In this document: positions 44,750 to 54,412 of the stretch, piece by piece | How the letters are laid out: the number at the start of each line of letters is the position of its first letter | Numbering within the stretch: position 1 is the first letter of the stretch | NCBI GenBank assembly: GCA_019634615.1 | Contig: JAHCAZ010000008.1 | Span: 1 to 64,000, forward strand | Direction of reading: 5' to 3' | DNA: 64,000 bases | From: Opitutaceae bacterium | Lineage (GTDB): Bacteria > Verrucomicrobiota > Verrucomicrobiia > Opitutales > Opitutaceae | Position numbers and translations under genes: made by a program | Notes under the pieces: generated by a model | Told to the model about the DNA's origin: nothing | The model's database searches: none | The model's input: the letters and a program-made list of their open reading frames with translations, nothing else

Positions 44750-45613
44750 ATGCCCATCAAATCCTTCCGTCCCCTCACGCCGGCCGGCCGCTTCACCTCC
44801 CTGAACAAGGTCGAGGTCTCGAAGGCGCGCCCGCAGCGCAAGCTCACCGAGCCGAAGCCGAAGACCGGCGGCCGCAACGTCTATGGTCGCGTCACGTCGC
44901 GTCACCGCGGCGGTGGCCACAAGCAGCTGTACCGCATCATCGACTTCAAGCGCGACATCCTCGATGTGCCGGCCCGCGTGCAGGCCATCGAGTATGATCC
45001 CAACCGGACCGCGCACCTGGCGCTCGTCGCCTACGCGACCGGCGAGAAGCGCTACATCATCGCTCCCAAGGGTCTCAAGGCCGGCGACACCATCGTGACC
45101 TCCAACAAGGCCACGACGAACGACTTCAACGTCGGCAACAACTTCCCGCTCGAGATCATCCCCCCGTCGACGCGGCTCCATTGCGTGGAGCTCGTCCCCG
45201 GCCGTGGCGCGCAGCTCGCTCGCTCCGCCGGCGCGGGCCTTGAGCTCGTGGCCGTCGAGGGCGGCTTCGCCCAGCTGAAGATGCCTTCCGGCGAGCTCCG
45301 TCTCGTCAACCCGAAGTGCCGCGCCACCATCGGCGAGGTCGGCAACACCGACCACAACCAGCAGTCGCTGGGCAAGGCCGGCCGCAAGCGCTGGCTCGGC
45401 GTTCGCCCGACCGTGCGCGGTATGGCGATGAACCCGGTCGATCACCCCAACGGTGGCGGCCAGGGCAAGTCCAAGGGTGGTGGCGGTCGCCAGCACCTCG
45501 TGTCGCCGTGGGGCCAGCTCGCCAAGGGCTTCGTCACCCGCCGCCGCGCCAAGCCGTCCAACAGCCTCATCATCGTCCACCACAACGGTCGCAAGCCGCG
45601 CGGCCAAAAGTAA
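44750..45613 (+). CDS. rplB: 50S ribosomal protein L2
   Basis: 287 residues, slightly longer than E. coli L2. It is essential for subunit joining and peptidyl-transferase function. Landmarks are GRVTSRHRGGGHKQLYRIIDFKRD, the conserved AMNPVDHPNGGGQGKSKGG region near the catalytic centre, and the basic tail. AGGAG precedes the ATG by a good distance. It lies 25 bp after rplW and 18 bp before rpsS. Confidence 0.98.
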   Translation: MPIKSFRPLTPAGRFTSLNKVEVSKARPQRKLTEPKPKTGGRNVYGRVTSRHRGGGHKQLYRIIDFKRDILDVPARVQAIEYDPNRTAHLALVAYATGEKRYIIAPKGLKAGDTIVTSNKATTNDFNVGNNFPLEIIPPSTRLHCVELVPGRGAQLARSAGAGLELVAVEGGFAQLKMPSGELRLVNPKCRATIGEVGNTDHNQQSLGKAGRKRWLGVRPTVRGMAMNPVDHPNGGGQGKSKGGGGRQHLVSPWGQLAKGFVTRRRAKPSNSLIIVHHNGRKPRGQK

Positions 45614-45631
45614 TCCCAACGACCTCGTACC

Positions 45632-45907
45632 ATGGCCCGTTCCATCAAAAAAGGTTTCTTCGTCGATTATCACCTGCTCGAGAAGATCGAGAAGGCGGCC
45701 AAGTCCGGCGCCAAGAAGCCCATCCAGACCTGGTCCCGCCGCTCGACCATCACCCCCGATTTCATCGGCCACACGTTCAGCGTGCACAACGGCAAGGCGT
45801 TCATCGCCGTCTACGTCACCGAGAACATGGTCGGCCACAAGCTGGGTGAGTTCGCCCCGACCCGTATCTTCAAGTCGCACGGCGCCCACACCGCCAAGGC
45901 CATCTAA
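45632..45907 (+). CDS. rpsS: 30S ribosomal protein S19
   Basis: 91 residues. S19 binds the 30S head with S13. It matches the family throughout: [74 protein letters not shown]. No Shine-Dalgarno. The 76-bp spacer to rplV holds a GCAGGGGACC/GGTCCTGC-type hairpin and then the rplV Shine-Dalgarno. Confidence 0.98.
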   Translation: MARSIKKGFFVDYHLLEKIEKAAKSGAKKPIQTWSRRSTITPDFIGHTFSVHNGKAFIAVYVTENMVGHKLGEFAPTRIFKSHGAHTAKAI

Positions 45908-45983
45908 ACCTTAACCTACGTCCCATCACCAAAAGGGCAGGGGACCTCGCGGTCCTGCTGTCGCCTCCGAAGGAATCATCATC

Positions 45984-46325
45984 ATGGAAGTCCAAGCCCT
46001 CACCCGCTACGCGCGCATGTCGCCCAAGAAGGTGCGCGAGGTGGCCCGCACGATCCAAGGCCGCAAGGCCGCGGAAGCCGTCGATTACCTGACGCTCATC
46101 CCGCGCAAGTCCGCGCGCCTCATCGTCAAGACCCTCAAGAGCGCGATCGCCAACGCCGAGAACAACCAGAACCTCTCGGCCGACAGCCTCACCGTGAAGA
46201 GCGCGATCGTGGAGAACGGTCCGGTCCTCAAGCGCTTCAAGGCCGGGGCCCGCGGTTCCGCGATGCCCCGCCGCAAGAAGATGTCGCACATCCGCATCGT
46301 CCTCACCGACGGCAACTCCAACTGA
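45984..46325 (+). CDS. rplV: 50S ribosomal protein L22
   Basis: 113 residues. L22 lines the exit tunnel opposite L4; its beta-hairpin affects macrolide binding. Conserved segments are [57 protein letters not shown] and the hairpin [36 protein letters not shown] Shine-Dalgarno precedes the ATG. rpsC starts 7 bp after its stop. Confidence 0.98.
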   Translation: MEVQALTRYARMSPKKVREVARTIQGRKAAEAVDYLTLIPRKSARLIVKTLKSAIANAENNQNLSADSLTVKSAIVENGPVLKRFKAGARGSAMPRRKKMSHIRIVLTDGNSN

Positions 46326-46332
46326 TTTCCCC

Positions 46333-46965
<633 letters not shown>

Positions 46966-46975
46966 ACCCAGTCGC

Positions 46976-47056
46976 TAAGCTTTAAGGGGTAAGAGCGCAA
47001 GCTGCCTGCCCGGCATCGGTGCCTCCGACTTAAACCTTACAACTTAAACCTTACCA
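46976..47056. repeat. word-iterated imperfect palindrome between rpsC and rplP
   Basis: Tandem 14-mers CTTAAACCTTACAA (47029-47042) and CTTAAACCTTACCA (47043-47056) face a partly complementary TTTAAGGGGTAAG stretch at 46981-46993. It fills most of a 101-bp spacer inside the S10 cluster and ends 10 bp before the rplP ATG, so the RNA structure could affect rplP translation or mRNA processing. Confidence 0.6.
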
Positions 47057-47066
47057 CTTCGCCACC

Positions 47067-47489
47067 ATGGCTCTCGCTCCCGCCCGTACCAAATTCCGCA
47101 AATCCCAGAAGGGTTCCCGCTCCGGCAACGCCAAGCGCGGCAACACGCTCGCCTTCGGTGAATTCGGCCTGCAGTCGCTCACCCGCGGTCCCATGACCGG
47201 CCAGCAGATCGAGGCCGCCCGTGTCACCATCTCGCGCCACCTGAAGCGCAAGGGCAAACTCTGGATCCGCGTCTTCCCGCACAAGCCCGTCACCAAGAAG
47301 CCCGCCGAGACCCGCATGGGCCAGGGCAAGGGCCCGGTCGAGTTCTACGTCGCCGTCGTCAAGCCCGGCGCCGTTCTCTTCGAGCTCGCCGGCGTGCCCG
47401 TCACCGTCGCCAAGGAGGCCTTCCGCCTGGCCGACGCCAAACTGCCCTTCCGCTGCCGTTTCATCGTGCGCGAAGGCACCCAGGCCTGA
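47067..47489 (+). CDS. rplP: 50S ribosomal protein L16
   Basis: 140 residues. L16 helps position A-site tRNA. Segments are [70 protein letters not shown] and [13 protein letters not shown] normal initiator Met-Ala replaces the Met-Leu-Gln of E. coli. Preceded by the repeat-bearing 101-bp spacer; rpmC follows after 26 bp. Confidence 0.97.
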   Translation: MALAPARTKFRKSQKGSRSGNAKRGNTLAFGEFGLQSLTRGPMTGQQIEAARVTISRHLKRKGKLWIRVFPHKPVTKKPAETRMGQGKGPVEFYVAVVKPGAVLFELAGVPVTVAKEAFRLADAKLPFRCRFIVREGTQA

Positions 47490-47515
47490 ACCGCCAACCC
47501 AAACGCCGTCCCGTC

Positions 47516-47713
47516 ATGACTTCCAAAGAAATCCGCGAACTCTCCCCCGGCGAGATCAGCACCAAGCTCCGCGAAATCCGCGGCCAGCTCGGCCAGCTGC
47601 GCCTCCGCAAGCACACCGGCCAGGTGGAGAAGACCCATGAGCTGCGCAGCCTCCGCAAGGACGTCGCCCGCCTCGAGACCATTCTGAAACAGAAGAAAAG
47701 CCAAGCCGCCTGA
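47516..47713 (+). CDS. rpmC: 50S ribosomal protein L29
   Basis: 65 residues. A small two-helix protein near the tunnel exit next to L23. It matches the family: [56 protein letters not shown]. No Shine-Dalgarno. The next gene, rpsQ, begins 13 bp after the stop. Confidence 0.96.
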   Translation: MTSKEIRELSPGEISTKLREIRGQLGQLRLRKHTGQVEKTHELRSLRKDVARLETILKQKKSQAA

Positions 47714-47726
47714 GGCGCCCTAAGCC

Positions 47727-48086
47727 ATGTCCACCCACGTCCGCCACAATCGCCGCAAGACCCTCGTCGGTTTCGTCACCAGCCGCTCGGGCGACAAGTC
47801 CGTCAAGGTGACCATCCCGTACAAGTCACCGCATCCGCTTTACCACAAGGTGGTCAATCGCCAGACCGTCGTGCACGCGCACGACGAGAAGAACGAGACC
47901 AACCTCGGCGACAAGGTCGAGCTCATGGAGACGCGTCCGCTCAGCCGCCTGAAGCGCTGGCGCATCATCTCCATCATCGAGCGCGCCGTCGCCGTCGCCC
48001 CCGAGGCCGTCACCGAGAAGGACGTCGCCGAGACCGTCCCGACCAAGACCGCCAAGGAAACCGCCAAAGAACCCGCCAAGGCCTGA
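47727..48086 (+). CDS. rpsQ: 30S ribosomal protein S17 with C-terminal tail
   Basis: 119 residues against about 84 in E. coli. S17 is a primary 16S rRNA binder with an OB fold. The fold is intact (RKTLVGFVTSRSGDKSVKVTIPYKSPHPLYHKVVNRQTVVHAHDEKNETNLGDKVELMETRPLSRLKRWRII). About 35 extra residues follow, rich in Ala, Glu, Val, Lys and Pro (EKDVAETVPTKTAKETAKEP), resembling the tails of S11 and L17 here. No Shine-Dalgarno. Confidence 0.96.
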   Translation: MSTHVRHNRRKTLVGFVTSRSGDKSVKVTIPYKSPHPLYHKVVNRQTVVHAHDEKNETNLGDKVELMETRPLSRLKRWRIISIIERAVAVAPEAVTEKDVAETVPTKTAKETAKEPAKA

Positions 48087-48133
48087 GCGCCGCGGCCCAC
48101 CAACCCTAAACCCATCACTCCAGGAGGCCTGCC

Positions 48134-48499
48134 ATGATTCAACTGCGCTCTATCCTCGAGGTTGCCGACAACACCGGCGCCCGCAAGGCCGCCATGATCA
48201 GCCGCAAGGGTCAGAACACTGACTCTGCCGGCGTCGGCGACATCATCACCGTTCACATCAAAGACAGCGTCACCGACGCCACCGTGAAGAAGGGCGAGGT
48301 CGCCAAGGCCGTCGTCGTCCGCACGAAGGTGCCGGTCCGTCGTCCCGACGGCAGCTACCTGCGTTTCGACAGCAATGCCTGCGTCATCATCGACGCGACG
48401 AACAACCCGAAGGGCACCCGCATCTTCGGCCCCGTCGCCCGCGAGCTGCGCGCGAAGAACTTCATGAAGATCATCTCGCTCGCCCCGGAGGTTCTCTAA
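48134..48499 (+). CDS. rplN: 50S ribosomal protein L14
   Basis: 121 residues. L14 contributes to an intersubunit bridge. It matches throughout: [78 protein letters not shown] and [30 protein letters not shown] strong AGGAGG Shine-Dalgarno precedes the ATG. Only one base separates it from rplX. Confidence 0.98.
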   Translation: MIQLRSILEVADNTGARKAAMISRKGQNTDSAGVGDIITVHIKDSVTDATVKKGEVAKAVVVRTKVPVRRPDGSYLRFDSNACVIIDATNNPKGTRIFGPVARELRAKNFMKIISLAPEVL

Positions 48500-48500
48500 C

Positions 48501-48782
48501 ATGGCCCAGAAATTCCACGTCAAACGCGGCGACCAGGTGGTCGTCATCGCCGGCGCCCACAAGGGCAAGTCCGGCAAGGTCCTCGAGATCATCGCCAAGA
48601 GCCGGCGCGCCCGCGTCGAGGGCGTCGCCATGATCAAGCGGCATCTCAAGAAGTCCCAGGAGCACCCGCAGGGCACCATCGCCGAGCGCGAGGGTTCCGT
48701 GCACCTCTCCAACCTCATGCTCCAGGCGACCTTCGATGCCAGCAAGCGGAAGAAGGCCGCTCCCGCCGCGGCCGCCTCCTGA
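48501..48782 (+). CDS. rplX: 50S ribosomal protein L24
   Basis: 93 residues, a little shorter than E. coli L24. It is an assembly initiator near the tunnel exit. The KOW motif is at about 4-32 (HVKRGDQVVVIAGAHKGKSGKVLEI), followed by RVEGVAMIKRHLKKSQEHPQGTIAEREGSVHLSN. It ends in an Ala/Lys-rich tail. It starts 1 bp after rplN, so it is probably coupled to it. Confidence 0.96.
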   Translation: MAQKFHVKRGDQVVVIAGAHKGKSGKVLEIIAKSRRARVEGVAMIKRHLKKSQEHPQGTIAEREGSVHLSNLMLQATFDASKRKKAAPAAAAS

Positions 48783-48893
48783 GGCCGGACCACTGCGCGC
48801 TTGCCAAGCGTCCCCCGGACCTGCGTTATTCGCCGCTTTTCCACTTAAATCTCACTTCCTTGCCGCCGGGTCGGAAATCCGGTGGCCCTCAAC

Positions 48894-49472
48894 ATGAGCT
48901 ACGTTCCCACACTCAAGAAACTCTACGTCGAGCAGGTCGCCCCTGAACTCGTGAAGAGCCGCGGTTACAAAAACAAGCACCAGGTGCCGAAGATCACCAA
49001 GATCGTCGTGAATACCGGTATCGACGCCGAGGCCGACAAGAACCAGATCGCCGACGTGCAGCGCGACCTCGCGCAGATCACCGGCCAGAAGCCCGTCCTG
49101 ACCAAGTCCAAGAAGGCGATCTCGAACTTCAAGCTCCGCCAGGGGCAGGTCGTCGGCTGCTGTGTCACGCTGCGCAGCAACAACATGTGGGAATTCCTCT
49201 ACCGCCTGCTGGCGGTGGCGCTGCCCTCCATCCGCGACTTCCGCGGCGTGTCCCCGAAGCTGGACGGCCAGGGCAACTACAACCTCGGCATCACCGATCA
49301 CTCGATCTTCCCCGAGATCAACCTCGAGGCCATCAAGAAGCACATGGGCCTCGACATCACCATCGTCACCACGGCCGAGTCCGACGACGAGGGCCGCGAG
49401 CTGCTCCGCCTCCTCGGCATGCCGTTCCGCCGCTCCGAGGCCAAGCCCACGACCACCACCACCGCCGCCTGA
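48894..49472 (+). CDS. rplE: 50S ribosomal protein L5
   Basis: 192 residues from ATG 48894. L5 binds 5S rRNA and P-site tRNA. Family segments are [98 protein letters not shown]. It ends in a Thr/Ala tail. An in-frame GTG four codons upstream is possible but less likely. The 111-bp spacer from rplX shows no clear structure. Confidence 0.96.
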   Translation: MSYVPTLKKLYVEQVAPELVKSRGYKNKHQVPKITKIVVNTGIDAEADKNQIADVQRDLAQITGQKPVLTKSKKAISNFKLRQGQVVGCCVTLRSNNMWEFLYRLLAVALPSIRDFRGVSPKLDGQGNYNLGITDHSIFPEINLEAIKKHMGLDITIVTTAESDDEGRELLRLLGMPFRRSEAKPTTTTTAA

Positions 49473-49485
49473 TTTTCTCCCCGCC

Positions 49486-49791
49486 ATGCCGAAAACATCC
49501 GCCATCGAACGCAACAAGAAGCGCGTGCTCCTCGTGGAGAAATACCAGGCCAAGCGCGCCGAGCTGAAGGCCATCCTCGCCAACCCGGCGACCACCGACG
49601 CGGAGTTCTTCGCCGCGCAGAAGAAGCTGGCCAAGCTGCCGCGCGACTCTTCCGCCGTGCGCGTCAAGAACCGCTGCTCCATGAGCGGCCGCCCGCGCGC
49701 CTACATCCGCAAGTTCGGCGTGTCCCGCATCCAGTTCCGTGAGCTCGCCCTCGCCGGCAAGATCCCGGGCGTCACCAAATCCTCCTGGTAA
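49486..49791 (+). CDS. rpsN: 30S ribosomal protein S14 (zinc-free long form)
   Basis: 101 residues. The long, zinc-independent type: no CxxC pair occurs, unlike the short zinc form. The conserved C-terminus is [43 protein letters not shown]. The start at 49486 gives [13 protein letters not shown]. It lies 13 bp after rplE and 74 bp before rpsH. Confidence 0.97.
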   Translation: MPKTSAIERNKKRVLLVEKYQAKRAELKAILANPATTDAEFFAAQKKLAKLPRDSSAVRVKNRCSMSGRPRAYIRKFGVSRIQFRELALAGKIPGVTKSSW

Positions 49792-49865
49792 TCCATTTTC
49801 GGCGGGAGTTTTCGTGCCGCAAGGTGCGTCGGATATGACCCGCCCCAGCCCAAACAACATCCACC

Positions 49866-50258
49866 ATGACCGATCCCATCAGTGATTTCCTGACCCGCCT
49901 GCGCAATGCGTCCAAGGCGCGTCTCGCCGAGTGCGTCAGCCCGCATTCCAAACTCAAGGAGGCCATCGCGGCCATCCTCAAGGCCGAGGGCTATGTCGCC
50001 GACTACGCCGACGGCAAGGACGCCCAGGGTCACAAGACCCTCGTCGTGAAGATGAAGTACGTCGACGGCGCCCCGGTCATCACGGGCATCGATCGCGTGT
50101 CCACCCCGGGCCGCCGCCTGTATTACCGCTACACCGAGATTCCGCGCGTCCTCAACGGCCTCGGCATTTCCATTCTCTCCACGTCCAAGGGCCTCATGAA
50201 GGACCAGGACTGCCGCCGCAACAAGGCGGGTGGCGAACTCGTCTGCAACGTCTGGTAA
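49866..50258 (+). CDS. rpsH: 30S ribosomal protein S8
   Basis: 130 residues. S8 binds the central 16S domain and represses the spc operon in E. coli. It matches the family: TDPISDFLTRLRNASKARLAECVSPHSKLKEAIAAILKAEGYVADY, RVSTPGRRLYYRYTEIPRVLNGLGISILSTSKGLMKDQDCRRNKAGGELVCNVW. No Shine-Dalgarno. The rplF Shine-Dalgarno (AAGGAG) overlaps its stop codon. Confidence 0.98.
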   Translation: MTDPISDFLTRLRNASKARLAECVSPHSKLKEAIAAILKAEGYVADYADGKDAQGHKTLVVKMKYVDGAPVITGIDRVSTPGRRLYYRYTEIPRVLNGLGISILSTSKGLMKDQDCRRNKAGGELVCNVW

Positions 50259-50271
50259 GGAGCCACGCACC

Positions 50272-50811
50272 ATGAGCCGCATTGGTAAACAACCCGTTCT
50301 CATCCCCGACAAGGTGAAGGTCGAAGTGAAGGACCACACCGTCCGCGTCGAGGGCCCCAAGGGCAAGGTCGCCAAGACCTTCGCGCCCGTCGTCAACATC
50401 ACCGTGGCCGACAAGAAGGTCGTCGTCTCGCCGACCCAGGATGACAGCCGCTTCGCCAAGGCGATGTACGGCACCGTCCGTTCGGTCATCGCCGGCATGG
50501 TCAAGGGCGTCAGCGAAGGCTACGCCAAGGAGCTCGAGATCCAGGGCGTCGGCTTCAAGGCCAACCTCAAGGGCAAGCAGCTCGACCTCGCGCTGGGCTA
50601 CTCGCACCCGATCCTGATGGACATCCCGGAGGGCATCAAGATCACCGTCACCGACCAGACCAAGCTCAAGGTCGAGGGTGCCGACAAGCAGCTCGTCGGT
50701 GCCGTCACCGCCGAGATCCGCGGCTACTACCCGCCGGAGCCCTACAAGGGCAAGGGCGTCCGCATCGTGGGCGAGCGTGTCCGCCGCAAGGAAGGCAAGA
50801 CCGTCGCCTAA
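50272..50811 (+). CDS. rplF: 50S ribosomal protein L6
   Basis: 179 residues. L6 lies by the sarcin-ricin loop. Two repeat domains are visible: the first with MSRIGKQPVLIPDKVKVEVKDHTVRVEGPKGK, the second with GFKANLKGKQLDLALGYSHPI and IRGYYPPEPYKGKGVRIVGERVRRKEGKT. The ATG at 50272 is fixed by MSRIGKQP and a preceding AAGGAG. rplR starts 35 bp later. Confidence 0.98.
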   Translation: MSRIGKQPVLIPDKVKVEVKDHTVRVEGPKGKVAKTFAPVVNITVADKKVVVSPTQDDSRFAKAMYGTVRSVIAGMVKGVSEGYAKELEIQGVGFKANLKGKQLDLALGYSHPILMDIPEGIKITVTDQTKLKVEGADKQLVGAVTAEIRGYYPPEPYKGKGVRIVGERVRRKEGKTVA

Positions 50812-50846
50812 CGCCAACCGCAACCCGCCATCACCTGGGTCCACCC

Positions 50847-51209
50847 ATGAATACCATTTACAAAGCCAAGCTCCTGCAGAAGCGCCGCTGGAGAATCCGC
50901 AAGAAGGTCACCGGCACCGCCGCGCGCCCGCGCCTCTGCGTCAAGTTCAGCACCAAGCACATCTACGCGCAGGCCGTGAACGACGAGACCGGCTCCACGC
51001 TGGTCTTCCTCTCGAGCCTCGACGCCGGCCTCCGTTCCAAGAAGCTCGCCGCCAACCTGGCGGGCGCCAAGGAACTCGGCACCGCCTTCGCCGCCAAGGC
51101 CAAGGCCGCCGGCATCACCGCCGTGGTCTTCGACCGCAGCGGCGCCCGTTACCACGGCAAAGTCAAACAGTTCGCCGACGCGGCCCGCGAAGGTGGCCTC
51201 GCATTCTAA
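50847..51209 (+). CDS. rplR: 50S ribosomal protein L18
   Basis: 120 residues. L18 binds 5S rRNA with L5. Family segments are [82 protein letters not shown]. Normal length. It is followed after 10 bp by rpsE. Confidence 0.97.
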   Translation: MNTIYKAKLLQKRRWRIRKKVTGTAARPRLCVKFSTKHIYAQAVNDETGSTLVFLSSLDAGLRSKKLAANLAGAKELGTAFAAKAKAAGITAVVFDRSGARYHGKVKQFADAAREGGLAF

Positions 51210-51219
51210 GTCATCGCCC

Positions 51220-51837
51220 ATGAGCACCGACACCACTCCCTCCACTCCCGCTCCCGAGACGACGCCCGCGCCCGCTCCGGCGACCGAACAGCGCGCCCCG
51301 CGTCCGGCGCGCCGTGATTTCAACCGCGGCCCCCGCCGTGACGACCGCAACCGCAACGCCGAGCAGGCCTCCGATGGCCCGACGATGATCGAGAAGGTCG
51401 TCTTCATCAACCGCTGCGCGAAGGTCGTGAAGGGTGGCCGCCGCTTCAGCTTCTCCGCCCTCGCCGTCGTCGGCGACGGCAAGGGCAAGGTCGGCATCGG
51501 CTACGGCAAGGCCAACGAGGTCCCCGACGCCATCAAGAAGGGCACCGCCAACGCCCACAAGCACCTCGTCAACGTGAAGCTCAAGGGCGACACGATCCCG
51601 CACGAGGTGCTGGGTGAATACGACGGCGGCCGCGTCCTCCTGCGCCCGGCCACGACCGGCACCGGCCTCATCGCCGGCGGCGGCGTGCGCGCCGTGCTCG
51701 AGGCGGCTGGCGTCAAGAACGTGCTCACCAAGTCGATGGGTTCCAAGAACCACATCGCCGTGGTGCATGCCACCCTGGCCGGTCTCCAGAAGCTGCGCCT
51801 CGCGGCCGACATCGCGGCCACGCGCCAGGCATCCTGA
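51220..51837 (+). CDS. rpsE: 30S ribosomal protein S5 with N-terminal extension
   Basis: 205 residues, against about 166 in E. coli. S5 lines the mRNA channel and affects fidelity. The RNA-binding and C-terminal domains are intact ([83 protein letters not shown]). About 45 extra residues come first, Thr/Pro/Ala-rich then Arg/Asn/Asp-rich. The start at 51220 is preferred; an earlier ATG would overlap rplR. L30, normally next, is absent. Confidence 0.96.
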   Translation: MSTDTTPSTPAPETTPAPAPATEQRAPRPARRDFNRGPRRDDRNRNAEQASDGPTMIEKVVFINRCAKVVKGGRRFSFSALAVVGDGKGKVGIGYGKANEVPDAIKKGTANAHKHLVNVKLKGDTIPHEVLGEYDGGRVLLRPATTGTGLIAGGGVRAVLEAAGVKNVLTKSMGSKNHIAVVHATLAGLQKLRLAADIAATRQAS

Positions 51838-51913
51838 TCCCGTCACTCCTGAATCCAATCCGAGTCCCACGCCGCCGGTGGCGGGGTGGGGCGCCCAATC
51901 CGAGGAACCATCC

Positions 51914-52360
51914 ATGAAACTTCACGAACTCAAGAACGTCCCCGGTGCCGTGCACCGCAAGAAGCGCGTTGGCTGCGGCGAAGGCGGCGGCCACGGCAAG
52001 ACCTCCGGTCGCGGCGGCAAGGGCCAGACGGCCCGTTCCGGCGGCAGCATTCGCCCCGGTTTCGAAGGCGGTCAGATGCCCCTTTACCGCAAGCTCCCGC
52101 ACCGCGGCTTCAACAACTACGAATTCCGCACCGAACTCCCGGTCGTCAACGTCGGCGAACTCGCCGCGCTCGACGCCGCGGTCACCGAGGTCAACGCCGC
52201 GACGCTCGCCGCCGCCGGCCTGATCCGTGGCACCGAGAAGACCGTCAAGATCCTCGGCGACGGCGAACTGAACCGCGCCCTCAAGGTCACCGCGGCCAAG
52301 TTCACGGCCTCGGCCAAGGCCAAGATCGAGAAAGCCGGCGGCCAGGCCATCACGGCCTGA
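51914..52360 (+). CDS. rplO: 50S ribosomal protein L15
   Basis: 148 residues. L15 is a late assembly protein with a long Gly/Arg-rich N-terminus. Seen are MKLHELKNVPGAVHRKKRVGCGEGGGHGKTSGRGGKGQTARSGG and the globular part with RKLPHRGFNNYEFRTELPVVNVGELAAL. It directly follows rpsE (76-bp spacer) with no rpmD between. A 108-bp spacer with a palindrome separates it from secY. Confidence 0.97.
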   Translation: MKLHELKNVPGAVHRKKRVGCGEGGGHGKTSGRGGKGQTARSGGSIRPGFEGGQMPLYRKLPHRGFNNYEFRTELPVVNVGELAALDAAVTEVNAATLAAAGLIRGTEKTVKILGDGELNRALKVTAAKFTASAKAKIEKAGGQAITA

Positions 52361-52374
52361 AAACCGGGTCCATT

Positions 52375-52460
52375 TACGATTTCGGAGTCGCGCTTCACGA
52401 GTGCCAAGCCACCCGGAACCGGACTCCGAACTCGTAATTCGTAAATCGTAACTCGTAAAT
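52375..52460. repeat. palindrome and CGTAA-word array between rplO and secY
   Basis: TACGATTTCGGAGTC (52375-52389) and GACTCCGAACTCGTA (52422-52436) are inverted copies with one mismatch. The right side continues into CGTAA-type words (TCGTAAT, TCGTAAA, TCGTAAC, TCGTAAA) up to 52460, 9 bp before the secY GTG. It lies within the spc transcript and could attenuate or protect it. Confidence 0.7.
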
Positions 52461-52468
52461 CCCTCGCC

Positions 52469-53968
52469 GTGTTTTCCGCCTTCACGAACTCCCTGAAGAT
52501 TCCCGAGCTCCGCTCGCGCATCTTCTACACGCTGTCCCTGCTGTTCGTCGCGCGCGTGGCGGCGCACATCCCGCTGCCGGGCATTGACCCGCATCCGCTG
52601 CAGCGCTTCTTCGCGGATCAGACGGCGGCGGGCTCGGGGGCGCTGGTCGGGCTCTACAACATGTTCACCGGCGGCGCGCTCGTGAAGGGTGCCATCGGTG
52701 CCCTGGGCATCATGCCCTACATCAGCGCGTCCATCATCTTCCAGCTGATGACCGCGGTGGTGCCGGCGCTGAGCCGCCTCCAGCAGGAGGGCGATGTCGG
52801 CCGCCAGAAGCTGACGCAGTACACGCGTTACGCGACGGTCCTGATCTGTCTCATCCAGGGTACGCTGCTGATCCTCGCCCTCGAGAATCCCGGCCGCCTC
52901 TTCCCGGGTTACGACATCAACCTTTACGGCAACATCGTCATCACCGGCAAGGTGGGCTTCCTCATCACCTCCGTCATCTTCATGACGGCCGGCACGATGC
53001 TCCTGATGTGGCTGGGCGAGCAGATTACGCAGCGCGGCATCGGCAACGGCGTGTCGCTGCTCATCACCGTCGGCATCTTGGCCGACATCCCCGGCGCCGC
53101 CGCCGCGACCTACCAGCTCTTCTTCGCCCCCGTGGGCGTCGCCCGCCTCGGCCTGCCGCAGGGCATCGTCATGGGCCTTCTCTTCATCCTCGTCACCATG
53201 GGCATCATCATGGTGGTGCAGGGGCAGCGGAAGATCCCGGTGCAATACGCCAAGCGCGTCGTGGGCAACAAGGTCATGGGCGGCCAGAGTTCGTTCCTGC
53301 CGCTCAAGGTCAACTACTCGGGCGTCATGCCCGTGATCTTCGCCAGCGCCATCCTGCTCTTCCCGCAGCAGATCTTCTCGCAGGTCGGCGCGGCCTTTAA
53401 CATCAAGTTCCTGGTCGAGTTCGCCGACAACCTCCTGCGCGGACACTGGACCTACTACGCCATCTACACGTCGCTGATCCTGTTCTTCAGCTACTTCTGG
53501 GTGTCCGTGATGTTCAAGCCGATCCAGATTGCCGACGATCTGAAGAAGTACGGCGGCTACATCCCGGGCGTCCGCCCGGGTGAGCCGACGGCTCAGTTCC
53601 TCGACTTCATCATGACCCGGCTGACCCTCGCGGGCGCCGTCTTCCTGACGATCATCGCGGTCATGCCCGACTTCCTGCTGTTCGAACTCAATGTTCCGCA
53701 GCGTATTGCGATCTTCTTCGGCGGCACGGGCATGCTGATCACGGTCGGCGTGGTGCTCGACACCATGAAGCAGATCGAGACCTTCCTGCTCCAGCGCCAT
53801 TACGACGGTTTCCTGAAGAAGGGCCGCATCCGCGCCCGCAGCACCAACCCCACCGGGATGACGGGTGATGCCCTGAGCACCGAGGCGGTCATGAAGATCG
53901 CTCTCCCGATGCTTGTCATCTTCCTGATCGGTCTTGCGGCGTGGGGTATCCGGCACTTTGCACTTTAG
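52469..53968 (+). CDS. secY: preprotein translocase subunit SecY
   Basis: 499 residues, longer than E. coli SecY (443). The channel subunit of SecYEG, with about ten membrane spans. Family segments are RSRIFYTLSLLFVARVAAHIPLPGID, the plug/TM2 region FTGGALVKGAIGALGIMPYISASIIFQLMTAVVPAL, QQRKIPVQYAKR-like GQRKIPVQYAKRVVG and KYGGYIPGVRPGEPTAQFLD. The start is GTG at 52469, since similarity begins at once. The final part has a cytosolic loop RIRARSTNPTGMTGD and a last span. Confidence 0.96.
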   Translation: MFSAFTNSLKIPELRSRIFYTLSLLFVARVAAHIPLPGIDPHPLQRFFADQTAAGSGALVGLYNMFTGGALVKGAIGALGIMPYISASIIFQLMTAVVPALSRLQQEGDVGRQKLTQYTRYATVLICLIQGTLLILALENPGRLFPGYDINLYGNIVITGKVGFLITSVIFMTAGTMLLMWLGEQITQRGIGNGVSLLITVGILADIPGAAAATYQLFFAPVGVARLGLPQGIVMGLLFILVTMGIIMVVQGQRKIPVQYAKRVVGNKVMGGQSSFLPLKVNYSGVMPVIFASAILLFPQQIFSQVGAAFNIKFLVEFADNLLRGHWTYYAIYTSLILFFSYFWVSVMFKPIQIADDLKKYGGYIPGVRPGEPTAQFLDFIMTRLTLAGAVFLTIIAVMPDFLLFELNVPQRIAIFFGGTGMLITVGVVLDTMKQIETFLLQRHYDGFLKKGRIRARSTNPTGMTGDALSTEAVMKIALPMLVIFLIGLAAWGIRHFAL

Positions 53969-53986
53969 TTCTTTACTCCGGTCGTG

Positions 53987-54412
53987 ATGGCTGGCATCTC
54001 CGACCCCTTCGCTGATTGCGGCACTCCCGCCAAGATCAAGCTCCTCTGTCTCGGTACGCCGGATTCCTACCAGGATAACCTGCTCCACCGGACTCGTTCT
54101 TTGCACATTGAGCACGTCTCTCCCGCCAAACTGATGCGGTCGGAGATTTCGCGCGGTCGCGACGGCAGCCCCGTCGCCGACAAAAACACCATCGCCGCCC
54201 TGCGCCGGTGGTTTTTCGCGCGCAAACCTGATGCGGGATTCGTCCTGACGGACTTCCCGGCTACGTTGCTCCAAGCCCAGGTGTTGGATGAATGGCTCGA
54301 CGCCCGCGATGAATCGCTGGACGGCGTAGCCGCCGCCCCGGATGCGCCCGCACCGGTCCGCCAACACTACAGGACCCTCGGCCTCCTCCTGGAGACCGTG
54401 CACGCCGCATGA
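53987..54412 (+). CDS. adenylate-kinase-like protein lacking the P-loop, at the adk locus
   Basis: 141 residues, between secY (18 bp upstream) and map (ATGA overlap), the usual place of adk. Residues 17-110 resemble Adk: a first strand IKLLCLG, the NMP-binding helix KLMRSEISRG, and GFVLTDFPATLLQAQVLDEWL (84-104), which mirrors the GF-L-DGFPRT--QA--LD motif. The P-loop GxPGxGKGT is replaced by GTPDSYQDN (23-31) with no lysine, and the LID domain and C-terminal half are missing. It cannot be a normal adenylate kinase. The frame is intact, so it may be a retained pseudoenzyme. A working adk should be elsewhere. Confidence 0.75.
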   Translation: MAGISDPFADCGTPAKIKLLCLGTPDSYQDNLLHRTRSLHIEHVSPAKLMRSEISRGRDGSPVADKNTIAALRRWFFARKPDAGFVLTDFPATLLQAQVLDEWLDARDESLDGVAAAPDAPAPVRQHYRTLGLLLETVHAA

